A stretch of DNA of 64,000 nt from RGIG2945 sp045540355. GTDB taxonomy: Bacteria; Bacillota; Clostridia; Oscillospirales; Acutalibacteraceae. Numbering within the stretch: the first letter of the stretch is position 1; each line of letters begins with the position of its first letter. The DNA is taken from positions 1 through 64,000 of the forward strand of contig JAZQHB010000042.1 in NCBI GenBank assembly GCA_045540355.1. Reading direction: 5' to 3'. This document shows positions 1 through 7,718 of this stretch, piece after piece. The notes under the pieces are model-generated. The model did not search any database. It had not been told where the DNA came from and saw only the letters and a list, made by a program, of their open reading frames with translations. The position numbers and the translations under genes are program-made.

Positions 1-1654
1 CGATGTAATCGCAACAGTACCTGCAGACACAACAATCTACACAGATGCAACAGTAGAAGCACTTAACAAGGCTATCGAAGATGCAAAAGCAGAAATCGTT
101 ACAATTGATGTAACAGATGAAGAAGCAATCAACGCAGTTATCAAGTCAATCGAAGATGCAATCGAAGCTCTCGAAGTTAAGAAGGCTGATGTATCAGTAC
201 TTGACGATGTAATCGCAACAGTACCTGCAGATACAACAATCTACACAGATGCAACAGTAGAAGCACTTAACAAGGCTATTGAAGATGCAAAAGCAGAAAT
301 CGTTACAATCGATGTAACAGATGAAGAAGCAATCAACGCAGTTATTAAGTCAATCGAAGATGCAATCGAAGCTCTCGAAGTTAAGAAAGCAGATGTATCA
401 GTACTTGATGATGTAATCGCAACAGTACCTGCAGACACAACAATCTACACAGATGCAACAGTAGAAGCACTTAACAAGGCTATCGAAGATGCAAAAGAAA
501 CAATCGTTACAATTGATGTAACAGATGAAGAAGCAATCAATGCAGTTATCAAGTCAATCGAAGATGCAATCGAAGCTCTCGAAGTTAAGAAAGCTGATGT
601 ATCAGTTCTTGACGAAGTATTGACAAAAGTTCCTGCAGACCTTTCAATCTACACAGATGAATCAGTAGAAGCACTCAATAAGGCTATCGAAGATGCAAAA
701 GAAACAATCGTTACAATTGATGTAACAGATAAAGATGCAATCGATGCAGTTATTAAGACAATCGAAGATGCAATCCTTGACCTCGATGTTATCGGTTGCG
801 TAATCGTAAGCTTCACAACAAGCGACGAACTCAAGGCAGGCGAATATGCAGACCTCGATGTAGTTGTTGACCGCAAGGTATTCAAACTCCAGATCGTTCG
901 TGATGAACTTACATGGACATACACAAGAGATTCTGATTTCGTAACAATCGTTGAAAACGCAGACGGTACAGAAACATGGACAATCAGACACATGATGTAT
1001 GAAACAGAGATGAATCTCTTCGTTCACGCAAGAACATACGAACTTGGTTGGCAGGATGCAGGTAAGTATCTCGCTATCGTAACTCAGGATGAACTTACAG
1101 CATACTCAATTGAAACTGCAACAACAGATTCAACAGTAGTATTTACAATCAAGACAACAACAGATGTAACAAAGCTTCAGCTTACAAACAACCTTGGCAG
1201 TGTTAAGACACTTACAAGCGGTTACGAAGATGTTGACGGCGTTCGCGTATGGACTTATGAAAGAACACTCGCTGACGGTGAATACACATACACTGTAATG
1301 GTAAGAGGCGTAAATACAGCATGGGCTGATACAAACGCTACAACAACATTCAGAGTTGGTGCTCCCACAGAAGGAACAGTTAAATCTGCAACAACAGATA
1401 AAGACTACTACTTCTTAGGCGACACAGTTACTATCACAGTTACAACAGATGTAACAGTATCTAAGATTCAGCTTACAGGCGAGAACGGTTATGCTAAGAC
1501 ACTCGCTTCCGGTTATGAAGATGCTGACGGTGTTCGTACATGGACAGTAACATTGACACCTGATATGGGCGATTATGAATACGCTTTCTCAGCTAAGACT
1601 GTAGCAGGTTGGGCAGAGACTGATGTAACAGTAGCTTTCTCAGTTTACTATTAA
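1..1654 (+). CDS. Secreted FIVAR-repeat / Ig-like surface protein, 5'-truncated
   Basis: The reading frame is open from base 2 to the TAA at 1652-1654, so only the C-terminal 550 residues are present; start and signal peptide lie outside the window. Residues 1 to about 262 are four 68-residue repeats of a FIVAR-like helical module (pattern YTDATVEALNKAIEDAK, then EEAINAVIKSIEDAIEAL). FIVAR modules are typically spacers in large cell-surface proteins. After them come about three related beta-rich segments near residues 268-363, 364-460 and 461-550; the last two share the motif SGYEDxDGVRxWT. There is no LPxTG, dockerin or S-layer motif at the C-terminus, so the anchoring mode is unknown. Function is unassigned; adhesion or a structural surface role is inference. 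A strong terminator follows. Confidence 0.8.
   Translation, partial: DVIATVPADTTIYTDATVEALNKAIEDAKAEIVTIDVTDEEAINAVIKSIEDAIEALEVKKADVSVLDDVIATVPADTTIYTDATVEALNKAIEDAKAEIVTIDVTDEEAINAVIKSIEDAIEALEVKKADVSVLDDVIATVPADTTIYTDATVEALNKAIEDAKETIVTIDVTDEEAINAVIKSIEDAIEALEVKKADVSVLDEVLTKVPADLSIYTDESVEALNKAIEDAKETIVTIDVTDKDAIDAVIKTIEDAILDLDVIGCVIVSFTTSDELKAGEYADLDVVVDRKVFKLQIVRDELTWTYTRDSDFVTIVENADGTETWTIRHMMYETEMNLFVHARTYELGWQDAGKYLAIVTQDELTAYSIETATTDSTVVFTIKTTTDVTKLQLTNNLGSVKTLTSGYEDVDGVRVWTYERTLADGEYTYTVMVRGVNTAWADTNATTTFRVGAPTEGTVKSATTDKDYYFLGDTVTITVTTDVTVSKIQLTGENGYAKTLASGYEDADGVRTWTVTLTPDMGDYEYAFSAKTVAGWAETDVTVAFSVYY
2..796 (+). repeat. Four in-frame 204-bp tandem repeats (FIVAR units)
   Basis: Units begin at 2, 206, 410 and 614, exactly 204 bp (68 codons) apart; the fourth degenerates after about 180 bp. 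Units 1 and 2 differ at only seven positions, all silent third-base changes (for example GAC/GAT, ATC/ATT, GCT/GCA), so the protein repeats are identical there. More copies probably lie upstream of the window. Near-identical in-frame repeats are prone to recombination that changes copy number. Confidence 0.9.
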
Positions 1655-1691
1655 ATCGCTCGCACTTACTAAGTGCTCAATAACAAACAAG

Positions 1692-1720
1692 GCACCCCGA
1701 GAAATCGGGGTGCTTATTTT
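1692..1720 (+). terminator. Rho-independent terminator of the FIVAR protein gene
   Basis: Nine-base-pair stem GCACCCCGA / TCGGGGTGC (1692-1700 with 1705-1713) with a 4-nt loop, followed by a T-rich tract. Confidence 0.9.
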
Positions 1721-1970
1721 TGCTTCTTCATCAAAAGTATGATGAAGATTTTTTCTTTTCGTCAAAAAGCTTGTAAGGCGACAGCATTACTGCATTTTAG
1801 GTATATTGGTTCGGTTACTGTAGGCTCTACCAAAAATTACACTTGCGTTGTTATCAAAAAAATATATAATTAAATTATAAAATATTAAAAAAAGGTGTGA
1901 GTTTTTCGCAGTTTTTGCGTGTAATAATTGAAAGGAATAAAATTTTATTCTTAGGAAAGGAAAAAAATCA
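1721..1970. other. AT-rich intergenic region before the ECF sigma gene
   Basis: About 250 bp with no convincing gene. It must contain the promoter of the sigma operon; AT-rich hexamers around 1855-1890 could serve, but I cannot choose one. An ECF-type autoregulatory promoter is possible and not demonstrable by eye. Confidence 0.4.
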
Positions 1971-2528
1971 ATGGATAACGGTGCAAGTAGCTACCGCCGT
2001 TTCCTTGATGGTGATGAAAGCGGCATTGTCGAAATAGTAAAAGAGTACAAAGACGGACTGATACTGTATCTGAATAACTTTGTCTGCAACATTTCTGTTG
2101 CGGAGGAGCTTGCTGAGGATACTTTTGTAAAGCTTCTTACCAAAAGACCGAGAGATAATCTCAAAGCATCTTTTAAGACATGGCTTTATACAATCGGTAG
2201 AAATACGGCACTCGATTACTTAAGAAGAAACACAAAGGCTGTCATAGTATCGGCTGAGGAATATTCTGCACTTGTGACGGAGGCGGAATCTGTTGAGAAC
2301 GCTTACATAAAAGAAGAGCAGAAGAAGATTCTTCATAAGGCGTTATCGCAACTCAGGCCGGAGTATCGACAAATTTTGTGGCTGATATATTTTGAGAATT
2401 TCACCAACAAAGAAGCAGCGGAAATTGTAAATAAATCAGTACACAACACGGAAACTCTTTTGTACCGTGCAAAAAAGTCGCTCAAATCAGAACTTGAAAA
2501 GGAGGGCTTTAGCTATGAAGAGTTATGA
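1971..2528 (+). CDS. ECF-family RNA polymerase sigma factor
   Basis: This 185-residue protein has the two-domain layout of extracytoplasmic-function sigma factors. Region 2 lies near residues 15-80 (AEELAEDTFVKLL, then FKTWLYTIGRNTALDYLRR). Region 4 lies near 115-175 (LRPEYRQILWLIYFENFTNK, then an HTH ending TLLYRAKKSLKSEL). The start ATG is preceded by an AGGAAAGG ribosome-binding site. The 3' end overlaps the next gene by 14 nt, a translational-coupling arrangement usual for a sigma factor and its membrane-bound regulator. The surrounding surface-protein genes suggest an envelope-related regulon; that is inference, as no target promoter was identified. Confidence 0.93.
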   Translation: MDNGASSYRRFLDGDESGIVEIVKEYKDGLILYLNNFVCNISVAEELAEDTFVKLLTKRPRDNLKASFKTWLYTIGRNTALDYLRRNTKAVIVSAEEYSALVTEAESVENAYIKEEQKKILHKALSQLRPEYRQILWLIYFENFTNKEAAEIVNKSVHNTETLLYRAKKSLKSELEKEGFSYEEL

Positions 2529-3087
2529 AGAAATGTCTAACTCTATAATCAAGCGAGTAAGTGAACATAAAGAAAAGCAAAAAAAACGCAAAGAAAAAAT
2601 TAAAAAAGCCTCTCTTGCCGTAACAAGTATGTTTGCAGTATGCCTGATTGTAGTCGGAGCATTTGAATTAGGACTCCTGAAAAAAGATGAGGATAAAGAA
2701 ACAACAATTGAAATTTTACAGTCAAGGGCAAACGAATCGAAATATATAGAGACAAATACACAAAAAAGTACGACAACTACGACAACAACAACCACCACAA
2801 CGACAACGACCACAACAACGACTACAACAAGAAAAGTTTTAACAGAACCAAGCATAGTGATAAATACCGATTATTTTTTGGAGCATAATCTTACCATATA
2901 TAGCGGATATCGTAATGACAATCCTCTTGGATTCCCAACCCAAAATGCTTATAGTACAACAAACCCTGCCAATCGCCATCCAAAACCTAAGGGGGCGGAT
3001 GACCCGAACCTTACTCGTGGTCCCATAAGAGTTCCGACGCCCGGTCCGGGGAATAACAATGATGGGCGTATACAATTGATGCCTTAG
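2515..3087 (+). CDS. Single-pass membrane protein with poly-Thr linker, putative anti-sigma factor
   Basis: I chose ATG 2515 because a GGAGGG site sits 8 nt upstream; the longer frame from 2467 lacks one. The 190-residue product has a basic cytosolic N-terminus of about 35 residues, one transmembrane segment (about 37-57), an acidic stretch, then 20 consecutive threonines (codons at 2770-2829) and a Pro/Asn-rich outer domain of about 85 residues. It overlaps the ECF sigma gene, so anti-sigma factor or sensor is the natural reading. No zinc-binding anti-sigma (ZAS) His-Cys-Cys motif is visible and the extracellular part resembles nothing I recognise. The role is inferred only from position and topology. 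Confidence 0.7.
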   Translation: MKSYEEMSNSIIKRVSEHKEKQKKRKEKIKKASLAVTSMFAVCLIVVGAFELGLLKKDEDKETTIEILQSRANESKYIETNTQKSTTTTTTTTTTTTTTTTTTTTRKVLTEPSIVINTDYFLEHNLTIYSGYRNDNPLGFPTQNAYSTTNPANRHPKPKGADDPNLTRGPIRVPTPGPGNNNDGRIQLMP

Positions 3088-3162
3088 AATATACTTTTTC
3101 TGCATCCTGAAATTACAAAACACTCCGCAAACTGCAAAGTGTTTTGTAAAACGAAGTAACTG

Positions 3163-3366
3163 TTAGTCATCGGGAGTAAAGACTAAAATATCCTCAACTC
3201 TACATTGGAGAATGGAACATAAATCATTCAGTGTAACAGTGCTTATCGGTTTATTGTGCTTAAGACGGTCAATAAGACTGCGACTTATACCATGTTGAGT
3301 GATTAGTTTGTAAGTTGAAATATTTTTTTCTTTCATCGTTTTGTAAAGGGGGTCATAAGTAATCAT
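3163..3366 (-). CDS. Small XRE-family (Cro/CI-type) HTH regulator
   Basis: The 67-residue protein is almost entirely one helix-turn-helix domain: STYKLITQHGISRSLIDRLK followed by TVTLNDLCSILQCRVEDIL, the standard XRE pattern. The ATG has a GAGGTG ribosome-binding site 8 nt upstream. It is divergent from the BspA/Big_2 surface protein gene at 3577. The intergenic region holds an inverted repeat overlapping a good promoter, so it may control itself and its neighbour. This compact family is common in Clostridia as orphan regulators, and the target is inference. Confidence 0.85.
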   Translation of the reverse strand: MITYDPLYKTMKEKNISTYKLITQHGISRSLIDRLKHNKPISTVTLNDLCSILQCRVEDILVFTPDD

Positions 3367-3394
3367 CTTTTTTCACCTCAATACAATCGTAAAA

Positions 3395-3436
3395 TATACT
3401 CTTATTATTGATAATGCTCGATAGATAGAGTATAAT
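3395..3436 (+). promoter_or_regulatory. Sigma-A-type promoter with TATACTCT/AGAGTATA inverted repeat
   Basis: TTGATA (3408-3413), 17-bp spacer, TATAAT (3431-3436) reading toward the gene at 3577. An 8-bp inverted repeat, TATACTCT at 3395-3402 and AGAGTATA at 3427-3434, brackets the promoter and covers the -10 box. It is a candidate operator for the divergent XRE regulator. Confidence 0.6.
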
Positions 3437-3485
3437 AAGCGATGAAGGATGCATTTTATTGCAAAAGTATTACAAAAGTTATCAG

Positions 3486-3527
3486 TTTTGCACTTTCTGT
3501 TGATTTTTTAAGTGCAAATGATATAAT
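3486..3527 (+). promoter_or_regulatory. Second promoter for the BspA/Big_2 gene, with inverted repeat
   Basis: TTGATT (3500-3505), 16-bp spacer, TATAAT (3522-3527). The arms TTTGCACTT and AAGTGCAAA (about 3487-3495 and 3510-3518) lie over and just inside the promoter. They could be an operator, or a leader hairpin in transcripts from the upstream promoter. Confidence 0.55.
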
Positions 3528-3576
3528 TAAAAAAAGATATAATTTGCTTATGTCTTAAAATTAAGGAGGAAGAATT

Positions 3577-6243
3577 ATGAAAAAAGCTTTATCAATTCTT
3601 TTGGCGTTGGCGATGATTATGCTTTCTGCAACTGCTGTCAGTGCAGAAACATCTGAAGTTTTCGAGACAGAAGACGGACATTATAAGTATACGCTTGAAG
3701 ACGGAAAAGCAACGCTGGTTTACACCAACGATGAATATGAGCAACACATTGAATATTACACCGTGCCTGAAACAGTTGACGGTTATCCTATTGTTGGTAT
3801 AGCTTCGACAGCATACGGCGAGCTTACCTATATCCACAACTTAATAATACCTGATTGTATTAAATTTATTGAAGCCGGAACTTTCAATATGCTTCCGTAT
3901 CTGGAAACAGTTAAAATCGGCAGCGGTGTTGAAAAAATTGGTAGCGGTGCATTTGGTTATTGTGTAAATCTCACCAAATTTGAGGTTTCAGAGGATAATG
4001 ATTATTATACCGTTGATTCCGGAATACTTTACACAAAAGATATGAAAACTCTTGTTCAGTATCCCGCAGGAAGAAATTTCTTTGGTTACAATGTGCCTTA
4101 CTCGGTAGAGGAGATATATCCGTATGCTTTTCAAGGCAACGAATATATTCACCGGGTAACTTTAAATGACGGTCTTAAGAGTATCGGAAAAAAGGCATTT
4201 GATGATTGCCATTCGCTTTTGGAAGTCTATATTCCTTCCACTGTAACCGAGTTTGGTACAGATCTGTTTTGGGGCACCGATGTCGATTTTAAGATAGTGT
4301 GCATGGAAGATTCAGAAGCTGCAAAATATGCAAAGGAAAATAACATTAATTGCAAATACATTGTAGCAACAAGCCTTAAACTCAATTGTGCTACAATCAA
4401 ATGGCCTGTCGGTAAATCTGCAAGCTTCAAGGCTACAATTTTACCCGAAGAAGCTTCACGAGAATTAGAATGGACATCATCAAATCCCGATGTTGCAACC
4501 GTAAGTTCAACGGGTAAGCTCACGGCAGTAGGTGTCGGCACAACTACAATCACTTGTAAAACAACAGACGGAAGCAACCTCACTGCAACCGTCAAAGTAA
4601 CAGTAGGACCCCAAGTATCTTCTTTAAAACTCAATGCAACATCACTCACTTGCCCTCTTAGAAAGATAGAGACTTTAAAAGCAACAATAGCACCGACAGA
4701 TGCTGTTAATCAGAAACTTACATGGACATCTTCAAATTCAGATGTTGCAACTATTGATGCAAACGGTAAGCTCATTGCGGTTGGTGTGGGTACAGCTGTA
4801 ATCACTTGCAAGACAACAGACGGAAGCAATCTTTCTGCAACTTGCACAGTAACAGTTAACAGTAAAGCTGCATCAAGCCTCAAGCTCAATGCAAAATTTA
4901 TTAATTGGCAGGTAGGAAAATCAGGCCATTTCAAACCCACAGTTCTTCCTGCAGACTGTGCATCACAGAAGCTTATATGGACATCATCAAATCCGAAGGT
5001 TGCAACAGTTAATGAAAACGGTAAGCTTACAGCAGTCAGTGCAGGTACAACAACGATCACTTGTATGACAACTGACGGAAGCGATCTGAAAGCAACTTGC
5101 ACGGTAACAGTAGGCAAGCTTGTTACAAGCGTAAAGCTTAACTGCAAGACAATCAACTGGCCCGTAGGCAAGAGTGCGAGCTATAAAGCAACCGTTTCAC
5201 CCTCAAATGCAGCTAATAAGAAGCTTTCCTGGACATCGTCCAATCCCAAGGTTGCAACAATCAGTTCAACAGGTAAATTAACAGCAGTCGGTGCAGGTAC
5301 AACAACAATCACCTGTAAAGCAACAGACGGTAGCGGCAAGTATGCAACCTGTAAAGTAACTGTATATGCAATTAAGATTACAGGAATTACACTTAATGCA
5401 AAATCAATTCTTTGGGAAGTAGGCAAGAGTGGTTATTTCAAGGCTACTGTAGCTCCCGAAAACGCAACAAATAAGACTCTTAAATGGGTATCTCTCAATC
5501 CTGAAGTTGCAACAGTATCATCAGCCGGTAAACTTACTGCAGTTTCTGCAGGTACTGCAAAAATCGTATGTAAATCAACAGACGGAAGCGGCAGAGCAGC
5601 TGTTTGTAATGTAATGGTAACAGAAAGCGGTAAGCCCACAAACTATACAAACTTATTTAAGAACTATTTCAGAGACGGCTGTTATGCAATAAACGGTACG
5701 GTCGATTATGTTGATGAAAATGATAATTATGTATATTCCACAGATATCCAGTTCGGTGTTACCGCAACAAGCTGTTATATGTATGAAAAAATGCAGGACG
5801 GCTCAACGAAAACTTTCTCGGGTCCTAACGGAACATACACACTTTTGAATGATGTAAAACTCAGCGAAGGCTTTACTTATGCAGAAGCAAAAGCACTCGG
5901 ACTTCCTCTTAAGCATTTCTATGTAGAAAAGGATTATTATATCAAGCTCGGTAATGAGCCGCTTAAGAGTGTTCTGCTTGAGAATCTTACCTATAAATCA
6001 ACAACAACCGAGAAAATCAACGGCGTTACATACACCAAAGAAAGCTTCTATAGTGATACAGAAGATACAGAAGTTGTATTCTATTTCAGCAAGGGCAAGC
6101 TTTGCTATATTGATTGGATTACGAGTGAAATCCAACTTTATTACACAATAAAAAGCATTCAGGGTACATTTAAGCTTGCGGATTATAAAGTTCCGAGCGG
6201 CTATGTTGAAATTGCCGGCGACGCGTGGGACTGCTTGTTATAA
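3577..6243 (+). CDS. Secreted BspA-type LRR protein with five Big_2 domains
   Basis: The 888-residue product starts with a signal peptide (basic MKK, hydrophobic core, predicted cleavage after residue 23 at AVSA/ET). Residues about 58-250 are BspA/LRR_5-type leucine-rich repeats (for example VEKIGSGAFGYCVNLTKFEV). Five bacterial Ig-like Big_2 domains of about 84 residues follow from about residue 264 to 683; each has the signature WTSSNPxVATVxxxGKLTAV then TTITCKTTDGS. The last 200 residues form a domain I do not recognise. AAGGAGG precedes the ATG. This architecture is typical of surface-exposed or released adhesion and scaffold proteins. No LPxTG or dockerin is visible. The 55497 gene is a relative in its Big_2 part only. 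Confidence 0.85.
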   Translation: MKKALSILLALAMIMLSATAVSAETSEVFETEDGHYKYTLEDGKATLVYTNDEYEQHIEYYTVPETVDGYPIVGIASTAYGELTYIHNLIIPDCIKFIEAGTFNMLPYLETVKIGSGVEKIGSGAFGYCVNLTKFEVSEDNDYYTVDSGILYTKDMKTLVQYPAGRNFFGYNVPYSVEEIYPYAFQGNEYIHRVTLNDGLKSIGKKAFDDCHSLLEVYIPSTVTEFGTDLFWGTDVDFKIVCMEDSEAAKYAKENNINCKYIVATSLKLNCATIKWPVGKSASFKATILPEEASRELEWTSSNPDVATVSSTGKLTAVGVGTTTITCKTTDGSNLTATVKVTVGPQVSSLKLNATSLTCPLRKIETLKATIAPTDAVNQKLTWTSSNSDVATIDANGKLIAVGVGTAVITCKTTDGSNLSATCTVTVNSKAASSLKLNAKFINWQVGKSGHFKPTVLPADCASQKLIWTSSNPKVATVNENGKLTAVSAGTTTITCMTTDGSDLKATCTVTVGKLVTSVKLNCKTINWPVGKSASYKATVSPSNAANKKLSWTSSNPKVATISSTGKLTAVGAGTTTITCKATDGSGKYATCKVTVYAIKITGITLNAKSILWEVGKSGYFKATVAPENATNKTLKWVSLNPEVATVSSAGKLTAVSAGTAKIVCKSTDGSGRAAVCNVMVTESGKPTNYTNLFKNYFRDGCYAINGTVDYVDENDNYVYSTDIQFGVTATSCYMYEKMQDGSTKTFSGPNGTYTLLNDVKLSEGFTYAEAKALGLPLKHFYVEKDYYIKLGNEPLKSVLLENLTYKSTTTEKINGVTYTKESFYSDTEDTEVVFYFSKGKLCYIDWITSEIQLYYTIKSIQGTFKLADYKVPSGYVEIAGDAWDCLL

Positions 6244-6265
6244 CAGTAAATTAAATCTTTTTGAA

Positions 6266-6297
6266 AGCTCCTCTTTAAAAGGGGAGTTTTCTTTTTT
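6266..6297 (+). terminator. Rho-independent terminator after the BspA/Big_2 gene
   Basis: Stem CTCCTCTT / AAGGGGAG (one G-U pair) around 6269-6286, followed by a T-rich run to 6297. Confidence 0.85.
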
Positions 6298-6299
6298 AC

Positions 6300-6349
6300 T
6301 TGACAAGAAAATTTACTGTGATATAATGTAGTTAGTTGAGACTAACTTA
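6300..6349 (+). promoter_or_regulatory. Strong promoter with DtxR/IdeR-like operator
   Basis: TTGACA (6300-6305), 16-bp spacer, TATAAT (6322-6327). The palindrome AGTTAG-N6-CTAACT (6330-6347) sits over the expected transcription start. Extended, it matches the DtxR/IdeR-family box (TTAGGTTAGSCTAACCTAA) at roughly 14 of 19 positions by hand alignment. Iron- or manganese-dependent repression is inferred. Confidence 0.65.
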
Positions 6350-6370
6350 TATTTGAAAAGAGGGTCAAAA

Positions 6371-6628
6371 ATGATTAAAATTACACTCAACATAGAGGGA
6401 ATGGCTTGCAATATGTGTGAAGCACACATGAACGATGCAGTTCGTAAGGCGTTTGATGTCAAGAAAGTTACATCATCACATACTAACAAAGAAACTGTAA
6501 TAATCACAGAAAACGATATCGAAGACGAAAAGCTTCAGAAGCTTGTAGATGAAACCGGGTACGACCTCAAAAACATATCAAGAGAACCCTATGAGAAGAA
6601 AGGTCTGTTCTCGTTTTTTAAAAAGTGA
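6371..6628 (+). CDS. Small heavy-metal-associated (HMA) domain protein
   Basis: The 85-residue protein has the ferredoxin-like HMA fold of CopZ-type chaperones, with the metal-binding loop GMACNMCEAH (MxCxxC) near residues 10-19. It ends in a short basic/aromatic tail (KKGLFSFFKK). ATG 6371 is chosen over an upstream in-frame TTG because AGAGGG lies just before it. HMA proteins usually carry Cu(I) or other soft metals. The DtxR-like operator upstream instead suggests control by iron or manganese status, as seen for small HMA proteins found with Fe transport genes in Clostridia. No transporter or P-type ATPase is adjacent. Confidence 0.88.
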   Translation: MIKITLNIEGMACNMCEAHMNDAVRKAFDVKKVTSSHTNKETVIITENDIEDEKLQKLVDETGYDLKNISREPYEKKGLFSFFKK

Positions 6629-6636
6629 ATATCAAA

Positions 6637-6672
6637 AAAGAAGTTGCTTCGCTCGAAACAACTTCTTTTTCT
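6637..6672 (+). terminator. Rho-independent terminator of the HMA gene
   Basis: Stem AAAAGAAGTTG / CAACTTCTTTT with a 12-nt loop, followed by a T-rich tract. Confidence 0.85.
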
Positions 6673-6692
6673 TTGGTATTAACCAATTAAAA

Positions 6693-6732
6693 AGCACACT
6701 CCGAGGAGTGTGCCGAAAAAGTGTTGCTAAAT
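6693..6732. repeat. Interspersed hairpin repeat (GCACACTCC / GGAGTGTGC), copy 1
   Basis: The hairpin GCACACTCC-GA-GGAGTGTGC is followed by CGAAAAAGT and then GTTGCTAAATTA. The same block recurs at 26225-26256, where it is followed 17 bp later by the MITE-like element whose end reads GTTGCTACACTAATTG. On the minus strand the hairpin is followed by T's, so it also resembles a terminator. It looks like a decayed composite copy. Confidence 0.6.
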
Positions 6733-6746
6733 TACTATTATAAATA

Positions 6747-6800
6747 GGTGTGGACGAAGTCCACCCGACATTCTGCATTTTGCACTTTGCATTCTGCATT
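6747..6800 (-). repeat. Heptamer-plus-hairpin interspersed repeat, copy 1
   Basis: Read on the minus strand: four to five degenerate 7-mers of type RTGCARA (ATGCAGA, ATGCAAA, GTGCAAA, ATGCAGA), then TGTCGGGTGGACTTCG and TCCACACC, which fold as a short hairpin. Related copies occur at 9526, 15002, 28693 and 47932, with a remnant at 12690. Confidence 0.8.
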
Positions 6801-6801
6801 A

Positions 6802-6829
6802 AAAAAGCTCCTTTTTCAAGGAGCTTTTT
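6802..6829 (-). terminator. Terminator of the sugar-isomerase operon
   Basis: Stem AAAAGCTCCTT / AAGGAGCTTTT directly after the stop codon at 6831, followed on the minus strand by T's. Confidence 0.85.
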
Positions 6830-6830
6830 G

Positions 6831-7706
6831 TCATATCATTTCTAACATTCTGCGTAAGTTTTCGTAACCGATTTTTACACCGTCAAGGGGATTTTCCATG
6901 CCCTCAAATTCGATGCTGACGAAGCCGTCATATTCGGCTTTTTTTAACGCTCTGAGGCACTGAAGAACAGGTACATCGCCGTGACCGACTATTGTACCGC
7001 GGATATAAGTTCCGCCTCTTGTCATCATAAAGCCTCTGCCGGGGTCGATTGAGTTAGCGGGTTTTATATGGAAGTCCTTTGCGTGAACATAGAAAGCATA
7101 CGGAGCAGTTTGACCGACAGCTTTGACCGGGTTATCGTCTGCACAAAGGAAGTTACCCATATCAACTAAAAGTCCGAAATTATCGTGAGCAACCGTGTTG
7201 ACAAGCTTTTCAACCCTGTTTGCATCCTGAGCAAAATAGCCGTGATTCTCAACCATGGTTTTGATACCCTTTGACTGAGCGTATTCCGTAACTTCACGGC
7301 AACAATCTGCCAAAAGCGGAAGAACATTGTCAAAGCCCTTGTATGTGCGTTCAGCCTTTGTCTTGAAGCCTCTTGTTACATCGTGACGCATACCTTGAAC
7401 GCCGAGAATCCCTGCGGTGTCGACCATAGCCTTAACTCGCTCGATTTCTTTTTCTGTATCACCGTCAGAGCCTGTTATAAAATCAGCACCGACTGTGTAA
7501 TTGCAAATCGGTAAATCATATTTGTCAGCTTCTTCTCTGAAAAGCTTTGCTGTTTCGTTTACCGTAAGTCCGTCAACAGCTTGAATTTCAGTAGTTTCAA
7601 TAGCGTCGAAACCAATGTCTTTGGCAATTTTAATCAAATCACGGTGAGTATATTCACCGCTGTCAACAAGTCTGTGAAGACTGTATGTGGATAATGCAAG
7701 TTTCAT
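6831..7706 (-). CDS. Sugar phosphate isomerase/epimerase (xylose isomerase-like TIM barrel)
   Basis: This 291-residue AP-endonuclease-2/xylose-isomerase-like barrel starts MKLALSTYSLH and contains the family pattern of metal-ligand strands (MVENHGYF, LLVDMGNFL, FYVHAKDFH, VSIEFEGMENP). Start 7706 is preferred because the in-frame GTG at 7715 lies inside the AAGGAGTG ribosome-binding site. It is the second gene of a two-gene operon with another member of the same superfamily 12 bp upstream. Relatives include IolE, IolH, hydroxypyruvate isomerase and D-psicose epimerase; the substrate cannot be fixed from sequence. No transporter or kinase is adjacent to narrow it. Confidence 0.85.
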   Translation of the reverse strand: MKLALSTYSLHRLVDSGEYTHRDLIKIAKDIGFDAIETTEIQAVDGLTVNETAKLFREEADKYDLPICNYTVGADFITGSDGDTEKEIERVKAMVDTAGILGVQGMRHDVTRGFKTKAERTYKGFDNVLPLLADCCREVTEYAQSKGIKTMVENHGYFAQDANRVEKLVNTVAHDNFGLLVDMGNFLCADDNPVKAVGQTAPYAFYVHAKDFHIKPANSIDPGRGFMMTRGGTYIRGTIVGHGDVPVLQCLRALKKAEYDGFVSIEFEGMENPLDGVKIGYENLRRMLEMI

Positions 7707-7718
7707 TTTTGTCACTCC

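Noticed and set aside
2..796. 204-bp repeats considered as a CRISPR array
   Set aside because: The repeats are contiguous, in frame and without spacers; they encode a FIVAR protein module.
1673..1873. 66-codon plus-strand frame after the FIVAR gene
   Set aside because: It starts before and reads through a strong terminator hairpin with no ribosome-binding site.
3115..3148. Stem ACAAAACACT / AGTGTTTTGT between the poly-Thr protein and the XRE gene
   Set aside because: A convergent terminator is possible, but neither strand has a proper T run after the stem, so it is not listed as a terminator.
4227..5639. Several long minus-strand open frames across the Big_2 arrays here and at 55676-57151
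   Set aside because: They mirror the repeated domains of the plus-strand genes (antisense of Thr/Ser/Val-rich repeats), have no ribosome-binding sites and resemble no protein family.
6747..6800. Heptamer repeats considered as a CRISPR remnant
   Set aside because: Unit length is 7 bp without spacers and the block ends in a hairpin; no cas gene is present.
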